Source of the DNA: an uncultured Flavobacteriia bacterium
GTDB lineage: Bacteria > Bacteroidota > Bacteroidia > Flavobacteriales_D > Crocinitomicaceae
Assembly: GCA_903873915.1 (NCBI GenBank)
Contig: CAIQQH010000046.1
Location: forward strand, 1-64,000
Length of the DNA stretch: 64,000 nucleotides
Direction: 5' to 3'
In this document: piece after piece, positions 63,190 to 64,000 of the stretch
How the letters are laid out: each line of letters opens with the position of its first letter
Numbering within the stretch: the stretch's first letter is position 1
Notes under the pieces: generated by a model
Seen by the model: the letters and a program-made list of their open reading frames with translations, nothing else
Told to the model about the DNA's origin: nothing
Database searches by the model: none
Program-made: the position numbers and the translations under genes

Positions 63190-64000
63190 TTATCGTGCGA
63201 TAGCTATGCGGAGTTTTTGTCCTTTCACTTTTTGATCGCAAATGGTCTCTAGTAGTGCTTTCACATTCTTTCTTGGAACAGCGACAAAAGAAGATCGATC
63301 TTGAACGGTGATCAGTCCAATTTCGTGTTTCTGCAAGGACCCTTTTTGACCAAGAAAACCAACCAAGTCAATTTTGTTTATTTTATCTTTTTTGCCTGCA
63401 CTGAAATATAGAGTTACCCACGGACTTTTTACAGGTGTAGCTTTGCCAAATGGCGGTTTAAATTCTGTTTCGGGTAGATCTAAATACTCGGGTATCTCTT
63501 CACTTTTATTGATCATCAAATAGGCACTTCCGTTGGCTTTCATCCGTGCTGTTCGTCCATTGCGATGGGTATAAGCATCGGCGTTTTGAGGGTATTGAAA
63601 ATGCACCACATGCTGTATCTCTGGAATGTCCAAGCCGCGAGAGCCAAGGTCTGTGCACACAAGGGTATGATAACTGCCATTTCTGAATTTAATCAAAGCG
63701 CGCTCACGGTCTTCTTGTTCCATGCCCCCCATGGTAAGCCACGGCCTCGTAGTTCATTGTCTTGAGATAGTCCACCATTGTTTCTGTAGCTTCCCGAAAA
63801 TTGCAGAACACGATAGTCAATTCTCCATTGAATGTGCAGAGTAAATCGAAAAGTCGTTCAAATTTGGTGTCTGCGGTATAGGACACCTTGTAAAAAGTGA
63901 TGTCAGGCGCTTGAAAATTCTCTAGATGATTGATGATTCCGGGATCGTTAAACGATAAATAACTTGGAAACTCTTTCAGTTCTGTAGCCGATACTAAACA
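63190..64000 (-). pseudogene. DbpA-like DEAD-box RNA helicase, frameshifted and cut by the window end
   Basis: ATP-dependent RNA helicase acting on ribosomal RNA by family. Reading minus from 64000 one frame gives LVSATELKEF (motif III SAT), TIVFCNFREATET (motif IV), then AVAYHGGHGTRRP and a stop (at 63704). The other frame resumes at HGGMEQEDRERALIKFRNG, with CTDLGSRGLDIPE, HRNGRTARM (motif VI) and a DbpA RNA-binding domain at the end (about 170 residues later, TLYFSAGKKDKINKIDLVGF ... LRIAIAR, stop at 63190). The switch falls on a run of six G (plus C6 at 63725-63730); with five G the frame would be intact (YHGGMEQEDRER). Either a real frameshift, slippage-prone site or a sequence error. 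The N-terminal DEAD domain is beyond the window. Confidence 0.85.

Noticed and set aside
1-64000. Prophage, integrated plasmid or defence island
   Set aside because: No integrase, phage structural, restriction or toxin-antitoxin genes, and gene content is housekeeping and envelope throughout.

Overview
The window reads as a chromosomal segment of a Bacteroidota bacterium, most likely order Flavobacteriales. Evidence seen directly: the N-terminal half of the type IX secretion translocon SprA, several secreted proteins ending in a T9SS C-terminal sorting domain (CTD, YPNP-type start), a SusC-style TonB-dependent receptor with a carboxypeptidase-regulatory N-domain, TAnnTTTG -7 promoter boxes instead of sigma70 -10 boxes, and Bacteroidota-restricted families (DUF4271, DUF4920, DUF5723-OmpA, DAHP synthase fused to type II chorismate mutase, malic enzyme fused to a phosphotransacetylase domain). 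A placement near Crocinitomicaceae/Fluviicola is a guess from gene style only.

Layout. 1-6906 (minus): sprA (cut by the left edge), ruvA, maeB. 7019-10850: a secreted thioredoxin-fold T9SS cargo, a sirtuin (cobB), hemD and a DUF4271 membrane protein. 10950-14218: glutaryl-CoA dehydrogenase-like gene, the decayed tail of a lost T9SS cargo gene, recJ. 14219-14645: a repeat-rich gap with a 7-bp tandem array, a possible MITE and one copy of an interspersed repeat. 14646-26416: AIM24-family protein, PIF1-like helicase, hemW, an S9 peptidase, an aldehyde dehydrogenase, a lysyl-endopeptidase-like T9SS protease, a redoxin. 26501-27095: a second repeat island. 27096-34202: MazG-like protein, a one-domain degenerate DEAD-box protein, a small unknown, an SprB-repeat T9SS cargo, Nudix and all-alpha NTP pyrophosphohydrolases, two aromatic-pathway enzymes, tsaB overlapping an OmpR-type regulator. 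34203-42769: the most coherent regulatory locus: a possible small RNA or attenuator, an orphan PhoB-like regulator, a TonB-dependent receptor, a large T9SS cargo, then a phoB/phoR-like pair; three promoters here carry TTAA direct repeats spaced about 11 bp. 42773-50290: mnmH, small secreted proteins, rnhB, and a two-gene unit of a membrane-anchored beta-propeller-like protein and a DUF5723/TSP3/OmpA porin. 50368-64000: lnt, a secreted unknown, purB, an EI24 protein, a TPR/PD40 protein, a MuiA-family protein, truA, selD, a long-chain-type acyl-CoA dehydrogenase and a DbpA-like RNA helicase broken by one extra G in a homopolymer (cut by the right edge).

How the genes fit together. SprA exports CTD proteins, and four intact CTD cargoes plus one relic lie in the window. 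selD and mnmH, 17 kb apart, together give selenophosphate and 2-selenouridine in tRNA. The 34-43 kb block looks like a phosphate-type two-component regulon controlling an outer-membrane uptake receptor and a secreted partner; this is inferred from shared promoter repeats and gene families, not proven. I saw no tRNA, rRNA, CRISPR array, prophage or recognisable transposase gene.
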